Assembly: GCA_963573315.1 (NCBI GenBank)
Contig: OY752148.1
Location: forward strand, 2,099,263 to 2,163,262
Length of the DNA stretch: 64,000 bases
Direction of reading: 5' to 3'
Source of the DNA: Entomortierella parvispora
Taxonomy: Eukaryota; Mortierellomycota; Mortierellomycetes; Mortierellales; Mortierellaceae
Positions 44,425 to 56,518 of the stretch are shown here, piece after piece. A program made the position numbers and the translations under genes. The stretch's first letter is position 1, and every line of letters starts with the position of its first letter. The notes under the pieces were generated by a model. It did no database searches. It was not told where the DNA came from and saw only the letters and a program-made list of their open reading frames with translations.

Positions 44425-45359
44425 GGGGAGACAGGATGGCTGGAGGATATGGAGAGGTACTGAGATGACAAGTTTGAATCTTTTGGCTTTCTGTCGTGTC
44501 AGCTACGTTCTTGGGGAAAGAAAGAGAAGGAAAATGGAAAAAGGCAAGAGTCAAGAGGACGAACAGGCAAAGACAAGCATGCAAAGCTGGGCGGGATGTA
44601 ATTTTGCCTTTGAGCGTCTCTCCATAGCCAAGTTTGTTCTCTCCATTGGGAGTCGTTATAAACAAAGAGTCTGCAAATCTAGACTCTTTTATGATGACGG
44701 CAGGAGTGACCCGATAAAGTCGTTAAGGGACCGTATCGACTTCGTATCCTCTTGTCATTTCGAGAAGTGCAGACCATCGGTCCAATGCAAGTTCGGTGTC
44801 GGAGCGACACACCGGGAATAACACTGAAAAAAGAAAGGAGGTCCCAAAGGAGGCGCTGAACTTGGGATGGCTACATATCCAAATCGGTACATGTGTCCGA
44901 GTGGGACGGAGCTGACGTGCGGTGTGAAGAGGGAGGAAGACAGATACTGAGTGAACAAGACAGCGTACATACAGGTACTACAGTATAATTTTAGCGTCAA
45001 GGAGGCAAGGAGTCCTGGACGCCTGGGGATCATTCGCTAAGCGCGCAATACCTCTGCGGCGGCGCCCAACTGGAGCCTAGAAGGGCAAGCAACCCGAGAG
45101 CAGCACGATGCAAAAATGATCGCGCCAAAGATCAAGGGTCAAGGGTTCTGAAGGTAGGGGGCAAGGGTCAGGACTCTCCCTCTCAATGTTACGTTTCACT
45201 ATGATGTCTCCGTCCTCCGCTCTCTACCCCTTGGACGCGTATTTTTTTCCAGTCTCCACTTTGTGCACGCGTCAACAGACACCGCGATAATGAGATGGTA
45301 GCACAGCAACTAGGCACAGGCATGGTATCATTCTCTTCTTTAATAAGTAGCTACGGAAG
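44425..45359. other. Intergenic region
   Basis: Upstream of the mucin-like gene and downstream of the RCC1-like gene. Short frames only; no gene recognised. Confidence 0.5.
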
Positions 45360-47582
45360 TTACTTTGAGGGGGTCTCTGATACTTCGCTGCAGTAGACAC
45401 CGGAAAGACCGTTGCCTGCGACGATCTTAACTTCCATGAATTTAACGCTTCCATCTGCGACTTTGCTAGGAAGGGAAGGCATGAGCTGCAGCCTATTCGT
45501 AGCTTCCAAGTCTGATGATGATGCCTCTGGCTTTCCTCCCTTTGCAATAGCAGCCACAGCGGCAGCAGCTGGAATTAATTTATCAGAGTCCAGTGGCAGG
45601 GCATGCACAGGCTCGGTTCTGTTGATTCGCTTGCCAGTCAAGAGCTGGTAGTAGGTGTTCTGACCCCACGCAAGAACATCGCGCCCATGAACAACAATCG
45701 TTTCGCTCGTCTTGTTGTCACCTTCTGCGATCCTGTCCTCTATAACGGCATTATCAAGGACTGCAAACGCGTGTGTTGATCCAATGGCAAATGCATGGAT
45801 GCCGACAGGGGTGAGCTTCTTCTTGGACTCTTTATCTGTAAATATGGTGACATTTTAAAATTGTAAAATTGTAAAATTTCATGTTAGGGTCGGTAATAGA
45901 AGGCAACCTATGATGTGTATCTCAGTGAGCTTACATTCTGTGAGGTTGGACAGGGGAGCAATTGTGACAAGAGATCCTTGGATGTGTGTGTACTAGAGAA
46001 TAAAACCCATGTTAGAATCAATGATCGAACCAAACTCAAGACCTGTGTTCGAAGCTGGTTACTTACAGAATCGTCACCAAGTTGACCCCATTGTCCCATG
46101 CCCGCAGATTTGACCTTGTATTTGCCTTGGTCTTTCAACACAAAGAAGCTAGTGTTTCCACCGGCTGCAATCTTGACAACCTCAGCATCCGCTTTGATCA
46201 GCGTTGGCTGGGCCAACTTGAGATTTGAATGTGAGTATGCTCCTTGAGCCAATTGACCAAATCCATTCAATCCCCATGCCCAGCATCGTCCTTGGTCATC
46301 TCTTGCCAGCGAGTGAACTTCTCCGCAAGCAACTTGTAAAATCTTGGCTTGTCTAAACTCTGGCGTGCCGACTGACGAGACTGAGAGGCCATCTTCAGAA
46401 GAAAAGACACGACCATTTGAGGTCACCATCAACATGTGGTTCTTTCCAGCGGCAATGGATGTGACTCTATATTGGTCAAAAAATATATCAAGTTGGTTAA
46501 TGACTCGCCATAGCAACATATTTGATTGTCGCTTAGGTCTACACTTACGTCTCGCCTGCATGGAGCACCTCCTGGAGTGGCAGTTGTGTCATAAGATCTT
46601 GCGCTTGACCGGATTTGCCTCCAAGTCCTACATATCTCCATCGACTAGGCTTTGGCTGTTCAAATTCGATGGCTGCCTTGGATGGGCCAGACGAAGGTCG
46701 AACCTTTGGCAAGACATAGATATGAGTTCCGTCCTTGGAGAGAGCATATATCCTGTTGTCACAGAGGGCAACACTACTGATATTCCTGTTCTTGAGGGTG
46801 ATCTCGGGCGAATGCGATCCACTCCTGAATCCAGATCCCCACTGGTAAATGTTTCCTTGGTCATCCACGGCAGCTAGACCAAATGCAAAAAGAGTGAGAT
46901 TCATGCCTACCATCAGATTGCAGCAATAACTCCTCTTGATTCCTACCAGCAACATCATCGCCTAGTTGGAGGTCACGAAGCACTTTTCCTTGGAAAGAAT
47001 CCAACCGCTGTGGGATCGAGATCACGCCTGCGCTCTTTCCTGAAGGGTCGATCAATCCATTTCTGTAAGAATGCATAAAATGGGTTAATATAAGTTTCAA
47101 TCATATCACCCAGTGCTGAAAGAGGCAGAGAGAGAGGCATACTTGTTAGATCCCCAAAGCATGACCCCTGGGACAGCAATCAGTGCATCTTGCTCCTGCT
47201 GCTTCCAGCTCGTGACAGTCAGGTCGCTGTCCAGGACAATATCCCTTTGATCGACTGGGGGCTTTTTCTTGAACAAGTTTGCAATTTGGGCTCCAATAGA
47301 GTCGCTTCCTGGAGGTGGGGGAGAACTCTTTGAGGCGTCATTATGGATAGCGTGGCGGTGTTCAGACACGAGCCCCAAAGACGGCGACTGGATAAGCAGG
47401 GTCACTCCTGAGAAAACAAGTCCGGCGCCCAGAAACCAAGCGGCGGAGGGCCGGGAAGTGTTGGAGCGGTTGACGTTTGTTGCCGACGAGAAGAGACGGG
47501 GTCTCGCCGCGAGAGTGAGCGAGGCATTCCGTGCGCCCAGGGATGCGATGGTGGCCGAGCCTTTGTGTGCGAGTCGAAGCAT
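45360..47582 (-). CDS. Mitochondrial RCC1-like protein (RCC1L/FMP25-like)
   Basis: Six exons: 47582-47143, 47062-46947, 46873-46549, 46466-46067, 45992-45935 and 45835-45360; total 1815 nt, 604 aa. The N-terminus is Arg/Ser/Ala-rich (mitochondrial presequence), followed by one membrane segment at about 48-68 (AAWFLGAGLVFSGVTLLIQ). RCC1-type blades follow: LGDDVAAAVDDQGNIYQWGSG, IAAGKNHMLMVTSNGRVFSS, VACGEVHSLARDDQGRCWAWGLNGFGQL, GMGQWGQLGDDS and VLAWGQNTYYQL. Yeast Fmp25 and human RCC1L are inner-membrane mitochondrial proteins; RCC1L is linked to mitoribosome assembly. The gene is divergent from the mitoribosomal protein gene bL21m, which fits. Confidence 0.9.
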
Positions 47583-47839
47583 GGTGTGTCTGTCCTTGAG
47601 GGTGTCGTCGGAATGAGCGCGGTTGTCTCGTTCGTGGTCCGGGCAAAGAAGACCCGTTTTGGGAAAGGGGGAAGGGAGGAGCGCAGAACAGAGAGCAGTC
47701 ACACTTCCGGGCAGTGGCTTGTGTCCGTAAACAGATCTCCCATTCGCACTGCACACATTCATTGTCGGTCTGTCCCTGCTTTGCTTGTCTTTCTTTGTCT
47801 GTTGTCTTCTCTGTCCATCAGCATCCACATCACATCGCC
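47583..47839. promoter_or_regulatory. Divergent promoter region shared by RCC1L-like gene and bL21m
   Basis: 257 bp separate the ATGs of two oppositely transcribed genes for mitochondrial proteins. No TATA box seen on either side. Shared control is inferred from arrangement and matched function. Confidence 0.5.
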
Positions 47840-48680
47840 ATGCTCAGGACCATCGCCAGCCACCTGGCCCGCGCTCCCGTGCGCTCCCCCTCCGGTAATG
47901 CTCTGCTCTGCTCAGACCTCAGGAATGCGCCATGACTTGGATTCAACCACCAATCACCAAAAAACTTACGAACAGGGCCGGAACGGAAACAAACGACCCA
48001 TGGATGCAATGCTGACCTGACAACTCACTCACCCCTCATGTCCAACCTTTCTTTGCATCCTATCTAGCTGTCGCAGCCGCCGCCATTCCCCGTTTCTTCT
48101 CCACATCTGCTGTCTCACAAGGTATGCATGCATGAACTGAACCATGCAGCTGACTTTTGTGACTCCCGACCGGGACCCGTTTTGGACCCGTTTTCAGGAT
48201 AAAAGGACCCTGATCCAGAGACTGATCCCTAACAACAACAACAACAACCTCTTGTAATTCCCATGAGTAGCTACTCCATCCACACCAGTATCAACACCAT
48301 CATCATCAGAATCGTCGTCACCCGTCAACCTTCTTCGTGATCAGCTCCGGTACTACGCCGTTGCCGAGATCAAGAACCGCCCTTATTTGATTACCAAGAA
48401 CGACATCATTGTTTTGGACAGACTCAAGGATGTCAAGTTGGGCGATGTGATTGAATTGAACCAGATCAAGGAGTTGGGCTCAAAGGACTATGCCATTCAG
48501 GGCCAACCCTATGTCTCCCAAGAGTACTTCTCGATCAAGGCTACCGTCATTGAGCAGCCCAAGGGCAAGATCGTGGAGACGTTCAAGAAGAAGAGGAGAA
48601 AGCATTTCCAGAGAACCTACAGGATCAAGCCTCTCCATACCCTGTTGCGTGTCAGCGAGTTGGAGGTCAAGGCCATCTAA
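47840..48680 (+). CDS. MRPL21 family (bL21m): Mitochondrial large-subunit ribosomal protein bL21m
   Basis: Exons 47840-47894, 48068-48121 and 48289-48680; total 501 nt, 166 aa. The N-terminus (MLRTIASHLARAPVRS..., then AIPRFFSTSAVSQ) is a mitochondrial presequence. The bL21 domain follows: YYAVAEIKNRPYLITKNDII, GDVIELNQI, and the C-terminal KKKRRKHFQRTYRIKPLHTLLRVSEL, matching the bacterial L21 H-R-Q/Y-x-x-T signature region. It is part of the mitochondrial large ribosomal subunit. The stretch before the domain is Ser/Pro-rich. Confidence 0.92.
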
Positions 48681-48897
48681 GGAAGAGAGATATTTGGGTT
48701 GAATTGACAACCTCCAGCATCTCAAATAGCAGAAACGAACACACTGTGGAATATATCATCATCATCGTCAAATACATTACATTATTAGAGCTCTATGAAT
48801 AAGGGGAGGCGTGTAGTCCAGTCTTGAGTTTGCAACTTATTTCATGCCCTTTTATTTATCACACGGTGGATTTCTCCTACATATCGGACCATCTTTC

Positions 48898-50889
48898 TTA
48901 AGCTCCCACATGGAGATCCTGTAGGAATCTAAACTTATAGCGTAGTTGAGCGCGCCAGATCTCGTCCTTTTTTGGGTGCATGTATGCAGAAGACAGCTGG
49001 AGAATCAAACGTCGTAGTAATGGACGCTCCGTGATGCAATAGTTTTCCAGCCGCTTGCAAGAGGGGGGCTCTAGGGTCCCAATATCAGTAACAAGGCCAC
49101 TCTGCGAAAGGTCCTGCACCGGAGTAATAAGAGCCGAAACAACAGAATAGCTGGGGTCTCTACCAACTGCTCGGCCGAGGCCGTCAAACAACGTCAGGTC
49201 CGCGATTGGGTTCACAATCTCAAAGTCGACCAATTGAGGCATGTGCTGCAGCAAAGATCGCATGATGAACAAGTCTAGCTGCCATCCCTCGCCTCGCGTA
49301 CGATCGAATGGAGAATCTGGACTTGATCGAAGACGGAGGGTGGAGACGGTTCTCAACCATGGGAGGCGACAAAAGAGATCTGTCTGATCTAATCCTGGCC
49401 TTGATAGATCTAGTACAGACTTGAGTATCCCGATGATATCCAGCTTTGGGTTGTTGATCTCGAGGTTCTCAAGCCTATCAAAGAGCGCAGAGGTAATGAC
49501 TTTGCGGGCAATGCTTTCGTGGCTGTTGTAGAGTCCGAGTACCTTGAAGGAAAGAGAGCGGTCTTCAAGGTCTTTGAGTTGCTTCTCACTTCCCAATCTA
49601 CTGATACAAGGGAAGTGGACCCAAACAAACTGGAATCGGGGTTGCCTTTGGATCCATACTTGCAGCAACTGGCTCTTGCCCCAAATTGCGCTTCCCACGG
49701 GAATATTCAAGGATCTGAGGCAAGGAAACGGGATCGGACCATGATCGACTGCCGAATCTTTAAAAAGTAGGCGATCAATTTCCTTCTCCCAAATGTTGCC
49801 CAAGTCCTCTATATTCAAGACTTCGACGTTAGGGAAGAAGGCCATGACGGCAAGCTTGAGTTCCAAGTCCAGTTTGCAATTGATGGCGAGGGATTTGACA
49901 CTAGTTGCTTCCCATACGCGATCCAAGTCCAGAAGTGGATCATCATTTTCGTCTCCACCACGGTTGCGTAACTCGTACTCGACATCTCCGTAATCCTGTT
50001 CATAGCTCCTGCCAGTTTCGCTGTGGTTGTGGAGAATCTTACAAACTTTTCGCGTGAGAATCTCAAAGTTCAATAGCGTGAGAAACTCCAGGACTTTCAT
50101 GTTGCACATACACCTTTTAAAGACCTCCCATTCAACCGCATGCAATGTTCGATTGCCAGGTCTCCGAATCGACAGGGAGCGTAACGTCTTGGTTGCTGAA
50201 CTTTGACCTATTCGGACGATGAGTCTGTTGATACTGAGAGGGGACTCTGCTTCACTATGCAGATGCAACGTCTCTAATTGACCCAACAGTGAGCCCTCCA
50301 ATGGCAAAAGATTATAAATACTCCATGGCGTCTCGTCATCTGGATACGGTTTAAGCCGATTCCGTTCGTTGGTATTTTGACTACATGCCAGACGAGTGCA
50401 CCAAAGCTTCTGCTCCGGATAGAAAAGCTTGGACTGAGATTTGGTGGTCTTACGGTAGGTATCACGGATATCGATGTGTCGCAGGTTTCGACAGAAATTC
50501 AAAAGAGGTGTAAGTGTCGGCGAAGTTGGTCTAGCATCCATGCGAAGACTGTGGACGAGATCCAGTCGAGGAAGGATTGCCAAATCTGAAGAGTTCTCTA
50601 GAGTTGCCTCCAGCGCACGCTTGTAGTCGGGATGTCGGCTCTGAGTGGAAAAATTGATGGTGGCGGAGAAGTATGGAGCGCAAAGGTGAAAGATGGCCCT
50701 GTTGAGGAGTCGCACGGTACATACACTTTGGAAGTCCAGGAACAGGGCGATCGCGTGAAAGAGTTCGGGCAGGTAGAGAACACGCTCCCATGGCGCTTCT
50801 GAACAGACCATCGATGAAGAGGTCGGCGGGAGGATGCTGGAGGGAGGAAAGCGAAAAATAAAATTGAGGCCCACGGCGCCATGAACCAT
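48898..50889 (-). CDS. F-box-like protein with long repeat-like C-terminal region
   Basis: Single exon, 663 aa from ATG 50889; an alternative start at ATG 50811 (637 aa) is preceded by a pyrimidine-rich, leader-like tract and may be the real one. Soon after it comes an F-box-like segment LPELFHAIALFLDFQSVCTVRLLNRAIFH, which would bind Skp1. The remaining 550 residues have spaced Leu-rich segments (LRSLSIRR, LEFLTLLNFE, VEVLNIEDLG and others) as in divergent LRR-type substrate-binding arms. Such proteins act as SCF ubiquitin-ligase receptors, a large family in Mortierellomycetes. Substrate unknown. It is divergent from another F-box gene 106 bp away. Confidence 0.78.
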   Translation of the reverse strand: MVHGAVGLNFIFRFPPSSILPPTSSSMVCSEAPWERVLYLPELFHAIALFLDFQSVCTVRLLNRAIFHLCAPYFSATINFSTQSRHPDYKRALEATLENSSDLAILPRLDLVHSLRMDARPTSPTLTPLLNFCRNLRHIDIRDTYRKTTKSQSKLFYPEQKLWCTRLACSQNTNERNRLKPYPDDETPWSIYNLLPLEGSLLGQLETLHLHSEAESPLSINRLIVRIGQSSATKTLRSLSIRRPGNRTLHAVEWEVFKRCMCNMKVLEFLTLLNFEILTRKVCKILHNHSETGRSYEQDYGDVEYELRNRGGDENDDPLLDLDRVWEATSVKSLAINCKLDLELKLAVMAFFPNVEVLNIEDLGNIWEKEIDRLLFKDSAVDHGPIPFPCLRSLNIPVGSAIWGKSQLLQVWIQRQPRFQFVWVHFPCISRLGSEKQLKDLEDRSLSFKVLGLYNSHESIARKVITSALFDRLENLEINNPKLDIIGILKSVLDLSRPGLDQTDLFCRLPWLRTVSTLRLRSSPDSPFDRTRGEGWQLDLFIMRSLLQHMPQLVDFEIVNPIADLTLFDGLGRAVGRDPSYSVVSALITPVQDLSQSGLVTDIGTLEPPSCKRLENYCITERPLLRRLILQLSSAYMHPKKDEIWRAQLRYKFRFLQDLHVGA

Positions 50890-50995
50890 GGTCAGAAATT
50901 ACTTGCACTGCCACGTCTGTACTTTTTGTTTCCATTTCTGTTGCCGTCTCCTTTTTTTCCCACCTCTTCCTTTGCCTCCTTTGACAATTGACACA
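50890..50995. promoter_or_regulatory. Very short divergent promoter between two F-box genes
   Basis: Only 106 bp (or 184 bp if the minus gene starts at 50811) separate the ATGs of two divergent F-box genes. Confidence 0.45.
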
Positions 50996-53482
50996 ATGGA
51001 TACCCTTCCGTCCGAAGTCCTTCTCCTCCTTCTCGCCCAACTGGATCGACAGTCTCTCTCCACTGCAACACGGACATGTCGAGCGTGGAACAGTGTCCTG
51101 GGTCCGTTTCTCTGGCACATGGTCTACTTTAGCAGCGCCAAGGAATCGTCGCTCGGCACCGAGGGGCTTCGGAAGGGTATACAACGTTATAGCAATTACA
51201 TCGAGAGACTTATCGTCACCTCCTATAATAACCTGGGGCCATTTCTGCAACTCCAGGATCAGAACGAGCTCGAAGACCAGGATGAGGAGAAGGAAGAAGG
51301 AAGGGTCGAAAAGAGACGTCCATGTCTCCAAAACCTCATTGAACTTTACCTGGATAGATCAGAGCTGACGACTACAGCCGCCGACGCAACTCAAGAGAGA
51401 GAGATGCTTCTTCAACTGACGGAGCTCTTCGAAAACAATCCCAGTTTAAGATTCGTCCGTCTGCTCGGCCAAACAGTGCTGCCTGGATGGTCTTACAAAA
51501 AACTCTTGGGACCATTTCTCTACAAAGGTAAAAACCAAAAAAAAAAAAAAAAAAAAAAATGAAGATCTTCCTTCGTAACCTAACTTCGACTTGACTTGAT
51601 AGATATCGGACATGGACTGAGGGATCTATCGCTGACTGTGAGGATGCCTACCAATGACCCTAAACACCCACTGATTTGGCTTATGAAAAATCTCCCCAGA
51701 TCCATCGAGGTGTTCACGATCGACCTTCAGTTTGGGATGAGCCGTGCGAGGAGAGAAGAACCTCTCAAGCTGGGCCCTCAGGAAGCAATTGAGAATGCCT
51801 GGGACGACGATGATCCTGGTGATGACGATAATGACGCCCTTCTGTCCATACCCCTCGCCCTCAAAAGTTTGAACCTGGAAGGATCATACCCTCTTCCTGC
51901 GCCCGGTCTGGATGAATCGCCAAAGAAGAAAACCAGGAATGGAGGCGAGCACACATCTCTACACGAAATAACAAAGAACTCGCCCTTCTTGATCGCCTTA
52001 GAGCATCTGTTGCGGCGAAGTCAGAGTCTCGAATCACTGCTTTTCGACATGATACAATATGGCACTGTATCCGTCACTGACGGCTATCCCGAGAATTGGT
52101 GGAGATTGGACGAGCTCTTCCTGCTGCTCCCATTAGTCTCCCAGTCACTTTCAAAGTTTACGACCTACAGTCCACACTCAGACGATGCTCTCGCCACGCT
52201 TTTAAACGATAGGAAGCTACTGGCCCAGGAAACAGCAGATGACCACAAAGGAGCTGACAGTGCCGGAAAGGAAAAGGGGGACAGTCATGGCGACAAGAAT
52301 CTTGCCGTCAACGCAGGGTGGTCGGAGCTTTCTCTTTCATTCATTGACTCCTCTTACATCAAGACCAGTGCCGCCATCTTGAGGCATGTCCAAACCTTCG
52401 AAAGTCTCACGCTTGATGACATTTCTACCGGTTTCCCTTCCGGCGATCTGGCTAGGATATTTCGAACGGCACCACGTTTGAGGTGCTTGCATGTTATCAA
52501 CGATCAGGACGCTCATCCAACAACACCCGGTCACGAGTACCGCAATGCGTCATTAGATGTTCAAGACCTTTTGTTGCACCTAGAGGAACTGGATCTGTTT
52601 TGGTCTGCGTGGATTGAGCGAGATAAAATACATCCTCGCAGTCTTGGTTGGCACCCCCATGCTCAGGAGAATGGCACTAGCCTTTCGAATTGGGCTTGTA
52701 CCGACAGTATGGAGCAGCTGTGGGTGATGATCAAAAACCTTCCTCGTCCCGACTTGACCAAGAGTCAGTATGGCGGACGATTAGGCCGCTCCCAAAACGG
52801 AACTCTAGCTCATCAGGACTACACGGACCCTCGCGTGGCCGTTCAAGTTGAGATGGAAATTTGTCGTCGGATCGGGAAAATGACTAGGCTCAAAGAGCTG
52901 GTTCTGGGTATCGACGACCGCAACTGGGGTGATCAAAACGCTTTTCGGGATCTTCCCAAGAACCTGATCCAAAGCTTAGGCATTGAGTGGGATGGAGAAG
53001 GAGCTTCTGTGAGATATTACTTTGATACCATTGGAAGTGAGAATGGCGAGAACGGCGAGGAGGGATATTATTTGGATTCAGAACACGACTGGGCGATGAG
53101 CAGAACGGATGATGTACCACTCATGTTTCATGACACTGGGTTCCAGTACTCGTGCTTGTCGCTCTCGTTGGAAGCTGGACTAGGCCTGCTCGAGGGTTTA
53201 AAGAATCTAGAAGTGCTGAGCGTGGAGCGAATGAGTCACCGGATTCGATTACAGGAAGTTCAATGGATGGCCCAGCATTGGCCTCGATTAAGGAAAATTG
53301 TTGGACTGGCCATGCGGCCAGATGACCGCTGTTCTATTCTTCCTGAAACGGACGAGGCTGTTCAGTGGTTGTATGAGAACTGTCCCTGGATTGAGCTTCC
53401 ACTATCGGTGGACAACATGCGACAAAGGTCATGGACCACTGATACTAAGACAAGTTACGATGCATTTATTTTCGTCCCTTAG
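50996..53482 (+). CDS. F-box protein with Leu-rich C-terminal region
   Basis: Exons 50996-51527 and 51603-53482 give 803 aa; the intron contains a 22-base A run. The N-terminal F-box is clear: LPSEVLLLLLAQLDRQSLSTATRTCRAWNSVLGPFLW (about 4-42). The rest holds spaced Leu-rich segments, two acidic insertions and a conserved end with VQWMAQHWPRLRKIVGL. The same tail type (WWMREHWPRLRAV) is seen in the relic at 59822-60690, so the two are related. Expected role: SCF receptor subunit that selects substrates for ubiquitination. The chosen ATG is the first one directly before the F-box. Its stop codon is one base from that of the convergent P450 gene. Confidence 0.85.
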
Positions 53483-53483
53483 T

Positions 53484-55758
53484 CTACCAACGCTTTGTCA
53501 TTTTGATGATATAGCTCTCTGTTGCAAAAGCTGTCGTAATGAACTGTACGTAATCATCTCTCTGCCTTGGGACATATTCAATGTCATATGTGGTCAAAAT
53601 CGTGGCCAGAATCAGCCGCATCTCCATCATAGCAAAGTTCTTTCCGACACAGTTCCTGGTACCAGCCGAGAAAGGGTAAAACGTAAAATCCTGGATCAGA
53701 GGGAATGCCGATTCGTCTGGAATCCAGCGTTCAGGTATATACTCGTTGGGCCGAGGAAAGTATTCCTCGTTCCAATGCAAGGATGGGATGTTGGCGAGGA
53801 CAACTGAAGAAAATGAGACAGCGGTTAGAAAACTGGATCAAAATGTACTCGCCTGACAGTATAGGGGAAGTAAACCTACTTGTTCCTTTTGGAATGTTGC
53901 ATCCTCCCATCATAGTGTCTTCTGTGACCTCTCGGGGAAGGCCTTATAAGTCATACCAAGACAGAGAGCGTTCGTATTAGATGCAATTGCTGTGTGCGCA
54001 CAGGAGCCAATTCAAAATGGTATTCAGTGAATACTCCGTTTTTTACCGGTAGCAGCGACAGGTCGCAGACGCATCGATTCATTGATGCAAGCAGTCAAGT
54101 AGGGCAAATTTCGGACTTGGTCATAGGTCGGCAACGCTCCGATGGGATCGTTGGCGGTTGCTTGGTCCAGCTCCCGGACCAATCGGTCGAGTGTGCGTGG
54201 ATTTTTGACCATATACATCAACGTGTTGGTCATGGCAGTGGATGAAGTCTCTGATCCGGCGATCCTATAAAGTTCAGGTTCAGTGACATAGTCAGTATAA
54301 AAGACGTGGTTTAAATACGTTCTCAATGCAGAGGGGAAAAAATTGGATCTTACAAAAACACAATTGCCTCTGTTTCGACGGCTCTGTCAGTGAGTTTTCC
54401 AGCAATCATATCCTCGTATTCATTTCCCGTCTCTCCGTGCCCATTCGCGCGTTCGTTCGCTTGGGCGTCGATCAAGAATTGCAGCAGATCAGCCCTCCTG
54501 CCTTGCTCTCCTGCTTCCTTTCGGACTTTGACCCTCTCGGCACCAAAGTTGATGAACGAATAATCCAATGGGATGAACCATCGCATCCATGGGTTGAAGG
54601 TCTGTTGCATTGATCTCTTCAAGGATTTTGCCATTTGTCGAGGGATCGGATGGCTGTCGTCTCGGACCATCTGAAAGGATTGACCAAAAGCCGTCTCCCC
54701 AATGATATCGAGCGAGAGTCGGTTCATGAAGGAGAAAATATTGATTTGACCCTTGGGAAGGATCTTGGCCCCCTCTTTGACCGATCGAGGTTCCTCCAGG
54801 ATCTCGTCGATCTTTTGGAGGAGAACGTGGATACAATCGTGCATGATGGGCTCCAAAGATCTTAGGTACTGAAGTCCAAATGCGGGTGCGACCAGTCGTC
54901 TCTAGTTCAATGATGAGCCATACAGTATAAGTACCCAGTTCGCTCCAATCCTTGACCCGAAAAGTTTCCTTGGCATCATACCCTGTTCTTATGAAAATCC
55001 TTGTTCCTGGATGAAAACAGATTGTGTTGATTGTAGAGCTCGAGCCCCTCGTGGATCTCACTCTTGGGAAAGTCGGAGGTAACCAAGATATCACGAACCG
55101 CATCTTTATCCGCGATAGAGACAATATTGGGGGCTAGGATTCAGGAGGGCAAGTAGAAAGTGAATAGGTTCAGAGCTATCCTTCGATCGAGAGTGGACAG
55201 AGAGCCGTTACTTGAATGAACTAATGAAACTTGCCTACTCGGACGACTTTCCCATATCTCTTGTGCGTGCGGGGTAAAAAGTAGTGACTATTTGAATGAT
55301 CAAATGATCAATCGGTGGTCTGGCCCTGCGATCATTCTTCAATCTGAAAGGAACCTCGTCATCATGAGGCTTACCTGCGCCCTGAAAGCACGCCGAGAGC
55401 CGTGAAGAAATATGTCGAAGAGAGAATACTGGAGGGTATATGACTTAATGGATGGAAGTACCGGTTGGCAATGGCCTGGTCCACCCCAAAAAGAAAAGTT
55501 AAAAAAAGTTCAGTTCATTATCAGTATGGAGCATCGACCTCACGAGATCCCGGACGAAAGAAAACCTGGATTGGCGGTAACTCCCTGTGGTTGTATGTTG
55601 ATATGTACCTTTCTGAGCGAGTTCAGGACCGCCAGAGTGATAAGGAGTCTGGCGAGCATGCGAGGCTTCCTCAGATCCTGGACTGTCTTTGGGTACTTGT
55701 CAAGGAAAGCCAAGAGCATCCCTGGCAAGTCCGAGATGAGCTTCGAAACGGCAGCCAT
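53484..55758 (-). CDS. Cytochrome P450 monooxygenase
   Basis: Eight exons: 55758-55609, 55475-55375, 55287-55235, 55133-54982, 54901-54354, 54264-54047, 53942-53880 and 53803-53484; total 1605 nt, 534 aa. The intron between exons 3 and 4 has a GC donor (GCAAGT), the others GT. After an N-terminal hydrophobic segment come YFHPLSHIP, YGKVVRVAPNIVSIADKDAV, helix I AGSETSSTAM, ExxR in ESMRLRP, PERW, and the heme loop FSAGTRNCVG with Cys480. It is a membrane-bound (ER) class II P450, probably of a fatty-acid or xenobiotic-oxidising type; substrate unknown. Start is the first in-frame ATG, with no better one upstream. Confidence 0.92.
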
Positions 55759-56518
55759 TACGGTGATGTCAAATGTCTTTGTTGCGGGTGGGTCGTAATC
55801 CGGGAGCAAAGGGCTGGAAACCGAGGGAAAGAAACAATGCACAATAGGATAGAAGGATACAAAAAGAGAGAGAAAGTGAAAGAGGGAAAAAGGGAAAGTG
55901 ACTGAACTTTCGGAATGGACGTCAAGAGAACAAAATGTGGGGGGCAGAGCTAAAGTGGCGTCCAGCCGAGTGAGCGCGCTTGCTCGGGCGAGATTTTTTT
56001 TGTACCCTGCAGACAGGGTGAGAGAGAAGCAGATTGCTCGCCCCTGACTTCGCGTCCTGGCCGTGTTGAACTAGCAAAGGTGTGTCTTTTCGGCTGCGGT
56101 GAAAGACGCATCCCCCTCGGATCAAACGTCTCTTTACAACCCTCAGATAGGATCGGGACAAGGCCACTGCTGTCATAAACGCCCGTTCCCACCCTTCCCC
56201 CCTCTTGGCCAAACAAGCTGCTTCGGTCTGCACTGCCTCTGCTGGTGGCACAACAAAAGGGCAATGCAGCAGAAAGATTTCAACCAGAGTGAAGGTCTGA
56301 ATCACCTTCAGTTCTTCTCGGTTAAACCCACAGTTGACAGCTGGATCGACTTTTGCAGAGGAAGAAAGGCGAAGTCGATGCTGAGATGAAATAGATACAT
56401 GACCGTTTCTTCTTTAACGCCCTCTCTTCCCTCACTTTTCTCCCACTTTCTCGCTCTCCCACACTTCCCCTCTCACCTAGTTCATCACTGTTCTTCACGT
56501 ATCGTATTTTACCTGACA
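55759..56518. other. Divergent intergenic region
   Basis: Promoters of the P450 gene (minus) and the Cys-repeat gene (plus). A strongly pyrimidine-rich leader occupies 56405-56480. No other gene seen. Confidence 0.5.

Noticed and set aside
56399..56518. Upstream start for the Cys-repeat protein
   Set aside because: The extra 40 residues are the translation of a pyrimidine-rich leader; the ATG at 56519 directly precedes the first repeat.
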